NCBI GenBank assembly: GCA_959600905.1
Contig: CAUGNO010000012.1
Coordinates: 1-46,837 of the forward strand
Length of the DNA stretch: 46,837 nt
Reading direction: 5' to 3'
Origin: UMGS1975 sp959600905
Lineage (GTDB): Bacteria > Bacillota > Clostridia > Christensenellales > QAND01
The translations under genes and the position numbers were made by a program. The notes below the pieces were generated by a model that had not been told where the DNA came from, made no database searches, and saw only the letters and a list, made by a program, of their open reading frames with translations. Positions within the stretch are counted from its first letter, which is position 1. Every line of letters starts with the position of its first letter. This document shows, one piece after another, positions 6,582-15,450 of the stretch.

Positions 6582-7911
6582 AGGCGGTTTGCTCCAATCT
6601 CAAATGCTCTTTATGAATTCTGTATAGGTACAGCAGGCTTAAAACCAGAAGCCCCTGGGCCGCCGGCAAGGCGATCCAAATGCCGTCGATGGCAAAGATC
6701 AGCGGCAGGGTAATGAGCAGTGCCGGCGTGAAGAAACAAGGGTCCGCATAAATCATGAACAGGGCAAGCCGGTCTTCTCCTACTGCGTAAAAATAGGAAG
6801 AGAAAAGCTTGGCAACGGCAATGAGCGGGAACGCGAATACGGACCATAGCAGCGCATTGACCATCAGTGCGCTGGCCTCTGGCGATGTGCCAAACGCGGC
6901 AGGCACGGCCCCGCGTACGAGGAAGAGAATCACGGACAGCGTGCAACTGATGATCAGCGCCACGCGCAGCCCTTTGTTTTTCACGGCTTTCATCTGTTGA
7001 TATTCGCGGGCGCCCTTCAAATAGCTAATGAGCGGCTGCAGCCCTTCCCCGATGCCGGATAGAAACAGCATTACGGATTCTACGATGTAGGAAGCCACAG
7101 CATAGGCCGCCACCGCCGCTTCCCCGCCGTAGGCAAGGCATTGCCAGTTGTTGAAAATCAAAATGATGGAAGGGGAAAGCGACAGGCCAAACGGGGAAAC
7201 GCCGGTTCGCAGAATTTTGCCGCACAGCTTTTTCTCCAGCTTGAAATGCTGGGGCTTAAAGTGCAGGCGGCGGTCCTTTTCCCGGATCAGCACAATCAGG
7301 CTGAGCACGGCTACGATGCCCTGGGCCGTAATGGTAGCCAGGGCAGCGCCGGACATCCCCATCTGAAGCGGCATAATAAAGTACCAATCCAAAAAAATAT
7401 TGGTAAGCAGGCCGGTGACCATGATGACCATGGCCGCAATGGTTTTGCGGGAATTGCGCAAAAGCGGAGTCAGCCCGGTACCGAAAATTTGCAGTGTGCT
7501 TCCGGCGATGATGATCATTACATATTCCGAGGCAGCGGTATGCACGGCCCCCTCCGCCCCTAGTACACGCAAGATGGGCTCATGTAAAAATAGGAAAAAT
7601 ACAGTCAGCAGTGCACTGGCCATGACAAGAAGCACGATGGTATTGCCCTTGGCCTTGCAGGCAGAAGGATAATCGCCCTCTCCGCGGCGGGTGGACATGA
7701 TGACAGACCCGCCGGTGCCGATGCCGGTACCCATGGCGAGCAGTACAGCGGTGATGGGCCAAGCAATGTTGATAGCGGCTAGGCCTACATCTCCAATGGC
7801 GCGGCCAATAAAAAAACCATCGACGATGGTATAAAAGCCGCTGAGCAGCATGGTAAACATGGACGGGACTACATACTTGAGAAACTGTTTTTCGATCGGC
7901 TTGCGATCCAC
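6553..7911 (-). CDS. MATE family multidrug efflux protein
   Basis: This 452-residue integral membrane protein has about twelve hydrophobic segments in two related halves. It belongs to the MATE family (MepA-like), which exports drugs or metabolites in exchange for sodium or protons. Near the N-terminus, LSGFYTIVDGFFIGRAIGD is typical of the family. I place the start at GTG 7911 because GGAGG (7919-7923) sits seven bases upstream. A TTG 24 bases further upstream would put the ribosome binding site inside the gene. The gene heads the operon MATE-marR-hydrolase, with its own promoter (7959-7987). The substrate is unknown. Confidence 0.9.
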   Translation of the reverse strand: MDRKPIEKQFLKYVVPSMFTMLLSGFYTIVDGFFIGRAIGDVGLAAINIAWPITAVLLAMGTGIGTGGSVIMSTRRGEGDYPSACKAKGNTIVLLVMASALLTVFFLFLHEPILRVLGAEGAVHTAASEYVMIIIAGSTLQIFGTGLTPLLRNSRKTIAAMVIMVTGLLTNIFLDWYFIMPLQMGMSGAALATITAQGIVAVLSLIVLIREKDRRLHFKPQHFKLEKKLCGKILRTGVSPFGLSLSPSIILIFNNWQCLAYGGEAAVAAYAVASYIVESVMLFLSGIGEGLQPLISYLKGAREYQQMKAVKNKGLRVALIISCTLSVILFLVRGAVPAAFGTSPEASALMVNALLWSVFAFPLIAVAKLFSSYFYAVGEDRLALFMIYADPCFFTPALLITLPLIFAIDGIWIALPAAQGLLVLSLLYLYRIHKEHLRLEQTAYANAELDDA

Positions 7912-7928
7912 ACTAAAACCTCCAATGA

Positions 7929-7947
7929 ATTTCAATTAGTCCGAAAT
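7929..7947. promoter_or_regulatory. Candidate MarR operator
   Basis: Inverted repeat ATTTC (7929-7933) and GAAAT (7943-7947) in the transcribed leader, just downstream of the predicted start site and upstream of the MATE ribosome binding site. Position and size suit a MarR site, but the arms are short. Confidence 0.35.
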
Positions 7948-7958
7948 CATACCAATAG

Positions 7959-7987
7959 AGGATAGCGTATTTTTTATTGCTTGTCAA
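7959..7987 (-). promoter_or_regulatory. Promoter of the MATE-marR-hydrolase operon
   Basis: On the minus strand: TTGACA (7982-7987), a 17-base spacer, then TATCCT (7959-7964). The start of transcription would be near 7952. Confidence 0.75.
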
Positions 7988-8064
7988 GGGACTATCAAAG
8001 AGAGAATGGGCAAAGCGCGTTTGTATACGCTGGGATGCCGGGTGGAAAGGCAGCGAATACAAAG

Positions 8065-8093
8065 AAGGCCCCGCAGGCAAGCGGGGCCTTTTT
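8065..8093 (-). terminator. Terminator after the amidohydrolase gene
   Basis: AAGGCCCCGC (8065-8074) pairs with GCGGGGCCTT (8081-8090). On the minus strand it is followed by TTCTTT, and on the plus strand by TTTTT. Confidence 0.7.
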
Positions 8094-8103
8094 CCAAATT
8101 GGT

Positions 8104-9684
8104 TTATGCTTGATACACGGGCGCACCGTCCTTGATTGTGCAGAGAACCTGAAGCTGATTTAGCTCCTCCGGCGGCACTTGGCAAGGATTGCGATCCAAG
8201 ATGACAAGATCAGCACGCATACCGGGCGCCAAAGCGCCTTTGTCATGCTCTTCAAAGTATTGATAGGCGGCGTGGCAGGTGATGCCGCAAAGCGCCTGAT
8301 AGGGGTCTAGCCGCTCCTCTGCGCCCAGGATGCGGCCTTGCTTGGTCTTTCTATTGACGGCACACCAAAGCGTTTCCAGCATGTCTGGCGCTATCACAGG
8401 GGTATCCTGATGGAAGGTGTAGGGAATGCCAAGCTGACAAGCGCTTTGGGCAGGGCTGATGGCTTCTGCACGGGAGAGCCCCAGATTTTCCACATGCGTT
8501 TCGCCCCAATGGTATACATGCGCCAGGAAAAACGAGGGGATCATGCCTAGGTGCTTTAGGGCGGGCAGCTGATCGCGGCGCAGGGTTTGGGCGTGGATCA
8601 TCACGGGCCGCAGATCGCGGTCTACGCCTGGGTGGCGGTGCAGAGCTTGGGCATAGGCATCTATGTATTGCTGGGCTGCGGCGTCTCCGTTGCAGTGCGC
8701 CAAAAGCTGCCTGCCTTCCATCACGGCGCGTTCACAAAAGGCAAGCACCTGCTCATCCTGATAGATGGGATAGCCGCAATAGCCGTCTTCGGCCTTTTCA
8801 TAGGGCTGGCTGAGCCAGGCGGTGCGTCCTTGGGGAGAGCCGTCCAAAAAGATCTTATAGCCGCCGAGCTTAAGCCGGTTATGGTACTGCCCGGCATACT
8901 GCGGATGCGCTTGCAAAAGCGAGGCGTGCTCTTTCATATCCGGATAGGCCACGATATCTAAAAACAGTGCGTGCTGCTGGGCCAGCGCATCCAATAAGGC
9001 AAACTCGTTTTGTTTGGTGAGCCCATCCTGCACGGTGGTGATGCCATGGGAGGCATAGACCTGCTGGGCTTTGTGCATGGCACGAAAGAGCTGCTCTGCC
9101 GACGGCGCGGCGGCGCCTTGCGCCAGCTGGATGAAGGCGTTTTCCTCCAAATAGCCATTGGGCTCGGCGCTGCCCTCCATCCGTCCGATCCGCCCCCCTG
9201 CAGGGTCGGGCGTTTGGTTTGTGATGCCCATAGCAGCCAGCGCTGCGCTGTTGGCACACCCCATATGCCCGGATGCATGAGAGATGAGGATGGGTACGGT
9301 ATCGGATACCGCATCCAGCACATGCTTATCCGGGTGCTGCTTACCGGGCAGGCCGTTGTTATCGTACCCAAAACCGATGAGCCATGCGCCGGGCTTTGTT
9401 TGGGGAAGGGCACGGCGCAGGGCTTGCACCAGCGCTTCGTTGGAGGTGCAGCTGCCCAGCGGCACCAGATCCAGCGTGGTTGCCAGCTGGGTGATATGGC
9501 TATGGGGGTCGATAAAGCCGGGCAGCATGCAGCAGCCTTTTAGGTCAATGGCGGTATCGGCCCGGGAGAGGATCTCGTCGTTGCTGCCCACAGCTACGAT
9601 ACGGCCGCTTTCCTCTAAAAGAGCCTGGGCGCAGCGCTGGCTTTTCATGGTGAGAACAGCTCCGTTGAAATACGCTGTTTTCAT
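8104..9684 (-). CDS. Amidohydrolase family 3 protein (YtcJ-like)
   Basis: This 526-residue metal-dependent hydrolase is related to YtcJ and to N-substituted formamide deformylases of the amidohydrolase superfamily. The N-terminal beta-sandwich part includes NGAVLTMKS and GRIVAVG. The metal-binding GFIDPHSH motif is near residue 60, later histidines include SHASGHMG near 137 and LAHCNGD near 330, and the C-terminal GMRADLVILDRNPCQV closes the sandwich. It would hydrolyse an amide or related C-N bond; the substrate cannot be told. The ATG at 9684 follows CAAGGAGTG. The gene stands alone, with a promoter at 9724-9751 and a terminator at 8065-8093. Confidence 0.87.
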   Translation of the reverse strand: MKTAYFNGAVLTMKSQRCAQALLEESGRIVAVGSNDEILSRADTAIDLKGCCMLPGFIDPHSHITQLATTLDLVPLGSCTSNEALVQALRRALPQTKPGAWLIGFGYDNNGLPGKQHPDKHVLDAVSDTVPILISHASGHMGCANSAALAAMGITNQTPDPAGGRIGRMEGSAEPNGYLEENAFIQLAQGAAAPSAEQLFRAMHKAQQVYASHGITTVQDGLTKQNEFALLDALAQQHALFLDIVAYPDMKEHASLLQAHPQYAGQYHNRLKLGGYKIFLDGSPQGRTAWLSQPYEKAEDGYCGYPIYQDEQVLAFCERAVMEGRQLLAHCNGDAAAQQYIDAYAQALHRHPGVDRDLRPVMIHAQTLRRDQLPALKHLGMIPSFFLAHVYHWGETHVENLGLSRAEAISPAQSACQLGIPYTFHQDTPVIAPDMLETLWCAVNRKTKQGRILGAEERLDPYQALCGITCHAAYQYFEEHDKGALAPGMRADLVILDRNPCQVPPEELNQLQVLCTIKDGAPVYQA

Positions 9685-9723
9685 TGGTTCACACTCCTTG
9701 TGGTTCCGGGTTGGTTTATATTC

Positions 9724-9751
9724 AGTATATCCTCCAAAATGGAAAATACAA
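9724..9751 (-). promoter_or_regulatory. Likely promoter of the amidohydrolase gene
   Basis: Minus strand: TTGTAT (9746-9751), a 16-base spacer, then TATACT (9724-9729). The -10 is good and the -35 is weak. Confidence 0.5.
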
Positions 9752-9765
9752 CGCAGAGGGCAAAG

Positions 9766-9792
9766 AAAAAGCGGAAAGCTGCAGCTTTCCGC
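9766..9792 (-). terminator. Terminator of the pot operon
   Basis: The perfect palindrome GCGGAAAGCT/AGCTTTCCGC (9771-9792, GC in the middle) is followed on the minus strand by TTTTTCTTTG. Confidence 0.85.
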
Positions 9793-9805
9793 TTGATAGC
9801 GCGCA

Positions 9806-10855
9806 TCAGTTTACCTTTACCTTTTCCCAAAGCTGGTTATAAAGATCGGTTTTATCGCCAAGATCAAGATAGACTTCGCATTTTTCTACGACCTCTGCCG
9901 GCGGGTTATAGGCCGGGTCTGCCTTCATCTCTTCATCCATCAGCGCCAGCGCCTCTTTGTTGGGCGTGGAATAGCCGATGTATTCCGAGTTTTTGGCCGC
10001 CACTTCAGGATCGCAGAGGAAGTTGATAAACCGGTAGGCAGCGTCCATGTTTTGGCAGTCCTTGGTAACGACGATGCTGTCAAACCACATATTGCTGCCT
10101 TCCTTGGGCACGACATACGCCAGATCCGGATTTTCCTCCATGCAGAGCATGGCGTCGCCGGAGTATACCACGGACAAAGCGGCGGAGCCACCGACCATGG
10201 CCTGCTTGATGGCGTCCGTCATATATGCTTTCACCAGCGGCTTTTGGCTGGTCAACGCCTGGGCGGCCGCTTCGATCTCCGCGTCATTTTTGGTATTGAC
10301 GGAATAGCCCAGCTTGCGCAGCGCCACAGCCATGGAATCGCGGGAGCTGTCATACATGATGATGTTGCCCTTATACTTTTCATCCCAGAGGATGTTCCAA
10401 GAATCCACCGTTTCGTCTACCATGGTGGTGTTGTACATGATGCCCAGCGTGCCCCAGGTGTAGGGTACGGAATACTTGTTGTCCGGGTCATAGGCCAGGT
10501 TTTTGAAGCTGTCGTCAATGTTGGCATAATTGGGGATCTGAGAAAGATCCAATTCTGCCAGGCGGTCCTCTTGGATAAGCTTTTCAATCATGTAATCCGA
10601 CGGAATCAGCACATCGTACTGCACGCCGCCGTCCATTTTGGCCAGCATGGATTCGTTGGAATCAAACGTATCGTACACCACATGGATATCGGGGTTTTGC
10701 TCCTCAAACTGTGCCAAAACATCTTCATCGATGTAGTCGCCCCAGTTATAGACACGGAGCGTGACCTGGTCGCTGCTCTGCCCGCCGCAGCCTGCGACGG
10801 CAAACAGCATGAGAAACGAAAGAGCCAGGGTGCAGACCTTCCATAGTTTTTTCAT
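9806..10855 (-). CDS. potD: Spermidine/putrescine ABC transporter substrate-binding lipoprotein
   Basis: This 349-residue extracellular solute-binding protein is of the PotD type. It has a lipoprotein signal peptide with lipobox FAVAGC (Cys23), so it is anchored outside the membrane. The mature part begins with VTLRVYNWGDYIDEDVLAQF, the classic PotD/PotF opening. Later, PYTWGTLGIMYN and VVYSGDAMLCMEENPDLAYV are parts of the polyamine site region. It delivers ligand to PotBC. It is the last gene of the operon and overlaps potC by four bases (ATGA). Polyamine is the likely ligand from family and operon, though some relatives bind other amines. Confidence 0.92.
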   Translation of the reverse strand: MKKLWKVCTLALSFLMLFAVAGCGGQSSDQVTLRVYNWGDYIDEDVLAQFEEQNPDIHVVYDTFDSNESMLAKMDGGVQYDVLIPSDYMIEKLIQEDRLAELDLSQIPNYANIDDSFKNLAYDPDNKYSVPYTWGTLGIMYNTTMVDETVDSWNILWDEKYKGNIIMYDSSRDSMAVALRKLGYSVNTKNDAEIEAAAQALTSQKPLVKAYMTDAIKQAMVGGSAALSVVYSGDAMLCMEENPDLAYVVPKEGSNMWFDSIVVTKDCQNMDAAYRFINFLCDPEVAAKNSEYIGYSTPNKEALALMDEEMKADPAYNPPAEVVEKCEVYLDLGDKTDLYNQLWEKVKVN

Positions 10856-11649
10856 GCCTTTTTCTCCTTTCTGTTTTGCCTGCTGGAACGCACATTGATG
10901 ATGACCAGCAATATCATAACGCTGACAAACATGATGGTGCTCAGCGCATTGATCTTGGGGGACAGGCCGCGCCTTGCCATGGAATAGATGGTCATGGATA
11001 GGTTGCTCACGTCCTGCGAGGTAAAGTAACTGACGACAAAGTCGTCGATGGATAGGGTAAAGGCGAAGATAAAGCCTGTTACAATGCCGGGCAGAATCTG
11101 CGGCAGCACGATTTTACGGAGCGCATAGCCCGGCTTTGCGCCGAGATCCAGCGCAGCCTCATAATGGGCAGGGTTTAGCTGCCTTAGCTTGGGCAGTACG
11201 CTGAAAATGACGTAGGGCAGATTAAAGGTGATATGCGCCAAAAGCATCGTACCGTAGCCCAGGCGGATGCCGGCAAAGAGAAAGAGCATCATCAGCGAAA
11301 TACCCGTTACGATATCTGGGCTCAGCATGGGGATATACGCAATGGTCTCCATGGCCTTTTGGCGCTTTTTTTTCATGCCGTCGATGCCGATGGCCGCCAG
11401 CGTACCGATGATGGTGGCGCACAGCGCCGCGATGATGGCGATGGAAAGCGTAACCCACAGCGCATCCATGATGACGCTGTCCTGAAACAGCTCGGTGTAC
11501 CATTTTAGCGAAAAGCCGCCCCAGCGTCCCATCGTGCGGTTGGCGTTGAAGGAAAACACGATGAGCGTTAAAATCGGCACATACAGAAAGAGAAGCACAA
11601 TGCCGAGGTAGGTATATTTGAGCTTTTTATGCTTCATCGTTTGCATCAT
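10852..11649 (-). CDS. potC: Spermidine/putrescine ABC transporter permease PotC
   Basis: This 265-residue inner-membrane permease has about six hydrophobic helices. The binding-protein-dependent transport signature appears as EAALDLGAKPGYALRKIVLP (about 165-184), the EAA loop that docks on the ATPase. It pairs with PotB to form the membrane channel. It starts four bases inside the 3' end of potB and overlaps potD by four bases, so the genes are translationally coupled. The FTLSIDDFVVSYF motif in the C-terminal half is typical of PotC. Confidence 0.93.
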   Translation of the reverse strand: MMQTMKHKKLKYTYLGIVLLFLYVPILTLIVFSFNANRTMGRWGGFSLKWYTELFQDSVIMDALWVTLSIAIIAALCATIIGTLAAIGIDGMKKKRQKAMETIAYIPMLSPDIVTGISLMMLFLFAGIRLGYGTMLLAHITFNLPYVIFSVLPKLRQLNPAHYEAALDLGAKPGYALRKIVLPQILPGIVTGFIFAFTLSIDDFVVSYFTSQDVSNLSMTIYSMARRGLSPKINALSTIMFVSVMILLVIINVRSSRQNRKEKKA

Positions 11650-12469
11650 AGCAGCAGCCCCCCTTCCGCGGAGGAGCCGTCATGCCGCCGGAACAGCCAC
11701 ATGCTGATGAGCACCAGCACCATCATCACCAAGGACAGCGCCGCGCCGAAATGCCAGTTGCGCGTAAAGAGAAACTGGTTTTCGATGAGCTCGCCATACA
11801 TCATGACCTGGCCGCCGCCCAAAAGACGGGAAACGGCAAAGGTGGTGGTGGCGGGGATAAATACCATCGTGATGCCCGAAACGATGCCCGGCATGCTCAG
11901 CGGCAGCTTTACCTTGCGGAACACCTGGAAGGAATTGGCCCCCAGATCCTCCGCCGCCTCAATGAGCTGCGGCTGCATTTTGGAGAGGATGGTGTAGATG
12001 GGCAGGATCATAAACGGCAGGAAATTGTATACCAGGCCGATGATGACGGCGGTGGTGTTGTACAATAGCGAAACATTGCCCAGCCCCACCAGGCCCAAAA
12101 GCTTGGCAATCAGGCCGTTGGTATCCAGCAGATTGATCCAGGCATAGGTGCGCAGCAAAAAATTCATCCACATGGGGATGATGATGAGCATTAAAATCAG
12201 GCTGCTGCGCTTAAAATGCCGCGAAGCCAGGATGCTGGCCACGGGGTAGCCGATCAAAAGGCAGATCAGGGTGGCTACCAGCGCGATCCATAGGCTGCGA
12301 ACCAAAACGGTTAGGTATGTAGGGGAAAACACCTGCGCCAGGTTTTCCAAAGAAAAGGAGACCGAAGCGCCGTTGGAGGTGGTGCAGGCATAGTACAGCA
12401 CGATAAAGATGGGCACGATGATAAACAGCGCCATCCATACCTGATACGGCAAAGCATAACGGCTGCGTT

Positions 12470-12473
<4 letters not shown>
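11646..12473 (-). CDS. potB: Spermidine/putrescine ABC transporter permease PotB
   Basis: This 275-residue permease has about six membrane helices. The EAA loop reads EAAEDLGANSFQVFRKVKLP (about 171-190). MNFLLRTYAWINLL (about 101-114) is typical of PotB. It forms the transport path with PotC. It overlaps potA and potC by four bases each, consistent with one transcript. Ligand identity is inferred from the operon. Confidence 0.93.
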
Positions 12474-13573
<1,100 letters not shown>

Positions 13574-13597
13574 GGCGGCCGTCCCCCCTTTGTTGGA

Positions 13598-14137
13598 TTA
13601 AAAATTCGGCGGGTCTGTAACCCATACGATCTTCGCTTCGCTCTTTCCCCGATTGGCTAGACTGTGCGGCCGGGTAGGGGAAAAGTAAAAAGAATCACCC
13701 TTTTTCAGCTTGTGCTTGGCGCCGCCTACCGTTAAAAGCACGCTGCCGGAAAGCACATAGCCAAATTCCTCGCCCTCATGCGGGTCATCCTCATAGGAAT
13801 GGCCGCCGGGCTGCAAGGTCAGGAGGATGGGCTCCATCCTGTTTTTCTGGGCATTGGGCACCAGCCAACATGTGGTGCTTTTGGCATCCTCATCGATTTT
13901 GGTAAACATATCGTCCGGCTTAAAGACAACCTGCTCCGGCTCCAAATCGCTGAAAAAATGCGCAAGATCCGTACCCAGACAGGAAAGCACATCCACCAGC
14001 GTGGCAATGGAGGGCGAGGTCAGATCGCGCTCCAGCTGCGAAATAAAGCCTTTGGAAAGCTCGGCGCGGTCTGCCAGCTCTTCCTGGGTAAGCCCGTACA
14101 TCATACGGAGCTCCTTAATTTTTTGGCCCAGCTGCAT
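13598..14137 (-). CDS. XRE-family regulator with C-terminal cupin domain
   Basis: This 179-residue regulator has two domains: an N-terminal helix-turn-helix (about 5-60, QKIKELRMMYGLTQEELADR then SKGFISQLERDLTSPS) and a C-terminal cupin barrel (about 110-178, with GGHSYEDDPHEGEEFGYVL and TRPHSLAN). The architecture matches PuuR-like regulators, which sense polyamines or related metabolites. It sits first in the pot operon, so it probably controls polyamine uptake and itself. The cupin histidines and glutamate (H, HEGEE, H) could bind a metal or ligand. AAAGGAGGG precedes the ATG at 14137. A 17-base palindrome upstream (14177-14193) is its likely operator. Confidence 0.9.
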   Translation of the reverse strand: MQLGQKIKELRMMYGLTQEELADRAELSKGFISQLERDLTSPSIATLVDVLSCLGTDLAHFFSDLEPEQVVFKPDDMFTKIDEDAKSTTCWLVPNAQKNRMEPILLTLQPGGHSYEDDPHEGEEFGYVLSGSVLLTVGGAKHKLKKGDSFYFSPTRPHSLANRGKSEAKIVWVTDPPNF

Positions 14138-14176
14138 GCTTGGTCCCTCCTTTGGGCTTGGAACGGGTCTGGAATT

Positions 14177-14193
14177 AAAGTTTTATAAACTTT
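14177..14193. promoter_or_regulatory. Palindromic operator candidate upstream of the XRE-pot operon
   Basis: The perfect inverted repeat AAAGTTT (14177-14183), TAT, AAACTTT (14187-14193) overlaps a TATAAA -10-like element read on the minus strand, 40 bases upstream of the regulator start. It fits an autoregulatory XRE operator. Confidence 0.55.
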
Positions 14194-14277
14194 TTGTTTA
14201 GTGTTGCTTAACTTCGAGCCGTCATACATTAAATCATAAACGCCCCCTTCCGTCAAGACATAAAAATGCCTTGCTTT

Positions 14278-14304
14278 AGACAAACTTTGTCTGTGGTGTA
14301 GAAT
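14278..14304 (+). promoter_or_regulatory. Promoter of the lipoprotein gene with embedded palindrome
   Basis: TTAGAC (14276-14281) and TAGAAT (14299-14304) with a 17-base spacer form a plausible promoter. Overlapping the -35 and filling the first half of the spacer is the perfect palindrome AGACAAA-C-TTTGTCT (14278-14292). It shares CAAACTTTG with the palindrome at 14177-14193. A repressor bound here would block the lipoprotein promoter. Confidence 0.5.
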
Positions 14305-14357
14305 TGCATGAAAATGGTAAAAAAGGTATCATGAAGAAAACGGACAAGGATAGGAAG

Positions 14358-15350
14358 ATGCAGATGAAAAAAACAGCGGCGGGCCTTGCCGCCATACTGC
14401 TGGGCTGCCTGATGGTAGCGGGCTGCACACAGGCGCCGGCACAGCCGTCGGCTACGCCCATGCCAACGCAGGATACCACGCATAAGGAATATCAAAACTA
14501 TATGACGATGACCACCCTTAAATATCCGGCCAGCTGGGAATACCAGGACCCGGATGACGACCAGGATTCGCAGATGACTGCGTATTTTGATATCGACGGC
14601 GGCACATCGGTGATCCAGTTCCTGTTTTTAACGGAGGAGGAAAAGCAGTCCAACGTCTATTTGCAGCAGCTGGATATCGATGACATCGCGCAGGAGGAAA
14701 CCAAGGCGGGGCCGTATGAAGGGCTGCTTTTGAGCGGCACCAACGGTGCGGACAAGATTTCGGTGTTCCAGGGCTACCGCAGCTGGTACGATACCGGGCT
14801 GTACTGCATGCTGCGGGTGTATATCAACTCCACCACAGAGGACAGCGACGACCTGTATGAGATCATGATGGATATTTTGGAATCCACCTCGGTATACGAG
14901 GAGGAAACGCCGGAAATTCAGCAGTGGGCAGAGCAGGATTTTACCGAAGAATACGGCATCAAGCTCTCTGTTCCGTCCGATTGGTATATCAACCCGGAAT
15001 ACTATTCCGAGCTGCCCACCTTGGTGCTGAAATTTGAAGTGGCCAAGGGAAACAACATCATTAGGGTGGAATACGGCACCGAAGACAAGGAGGGGTACCA
15101 GCAGCTGCTGGAGTCCGCAAAGAGCTTTGCCACAATGCAGTGCATCAACGGCGCATATACCCAAAAAGGCAACGCCGCGGAGATCAGCGGCGTCTACGAA
15201 GGGCGCTTGGCGTATGCCAAGATCGAAAAGAAAAAGACGGTGGATGGAAAGATCAAATACCTGATGATCTCCTATCAGCTGCGCCCCGAGCTGCAAAAGG
15301 CGTACCAAGGGGCCATCGAACAGATGGAGCAGTCCATCGTCTTGCAATAA
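14358..15350 (+). CDS. Putative lipoprotein of unknown function
   Basis: I do not recognise the family. With the start at ATG 14358 (AAGGA seven bases upstream) the protein has 330 residues. Its lipoprotein signal peptide reads KKTAAGLAAILLGCLMVAGC, with the lipid-bearing Cys at about residue 23. A short Pro/Thr/Gln linker follows. The rest looks like two similar modules: KYPASWEYQDP...VIQFLF and LSVPSDWYINPE...LVLKFEV. These resemble the PsbP/Mog1-like pattern of secreted Gram-positive proteins, in which a strand and Trp-Glu/Tyr precede an FxF strand. Upstream ATG 14331 is possible but has a poorer site. The gene is divergent from the XRE-pot operon, and its promoter carries a palindrome akin to the operon's operator, so joint control is possible. 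Confidence 0.75.
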   Translation: MQMKKTAAGLAAILLGCLMVAGCTQAPAQPSATPMPTQDTTHKEYQNYMTMTTLKYPASWEYQDPDDDQDSQMTAYFDIDGGTSVIQFLFLTEEEKQSNVYLQQLDIDDIAQEETKAGPYEGLLLSGTNGADKISVFQGYRSWYDTGLYCMLRVYINSTTEDSDDLYEIMMDILESTSVYEEETPEIQQWAEQDFTEEYGIKLSVPSDWYINPEYYSELPTLVLKFEVAKGNNIIRVEYGTEDKEGYQQLLESAKSFATMQCINGAYTQKGNAAEISGVYEGRLAYAKIEKKKTVDGKIKYLMISYQLRPELQKAYQGAIEQMEQSIVLQ

Positions 15351-15388
15351 CCGGACGTTCTACGGGTATACTAAACAAAACAACCATA

Positions 15389-15410
15389 GGCCCGGGGCCG
15401 GGGCCCCGGA
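15389..15410. repeat. GC-rich hairpin upstream of the aminopeptidase genes
   Basis: A run made only of G and C holds a 6-bp inverted repeat CCGGGG / CCCCGG around a CCGGGG loop. No T run follows on either strand, so it is not an obvious terminator. It lies in the leader of the next gene; function unknown. Confidence 0.4.
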
Positions 15411-15450
15411 AAAACATAGAAAGAGCTTTGCTGCAAAGGAGAGAAAGAAT

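Noticed and set aside
8065..8093. Candidate attachment site or inverted repeat of a mobile element
   Set aside because: It is a single GC hairpin with T runs between two gene ends and fits a terminator. No transposase or matching repeat was seen anywhere in the window.
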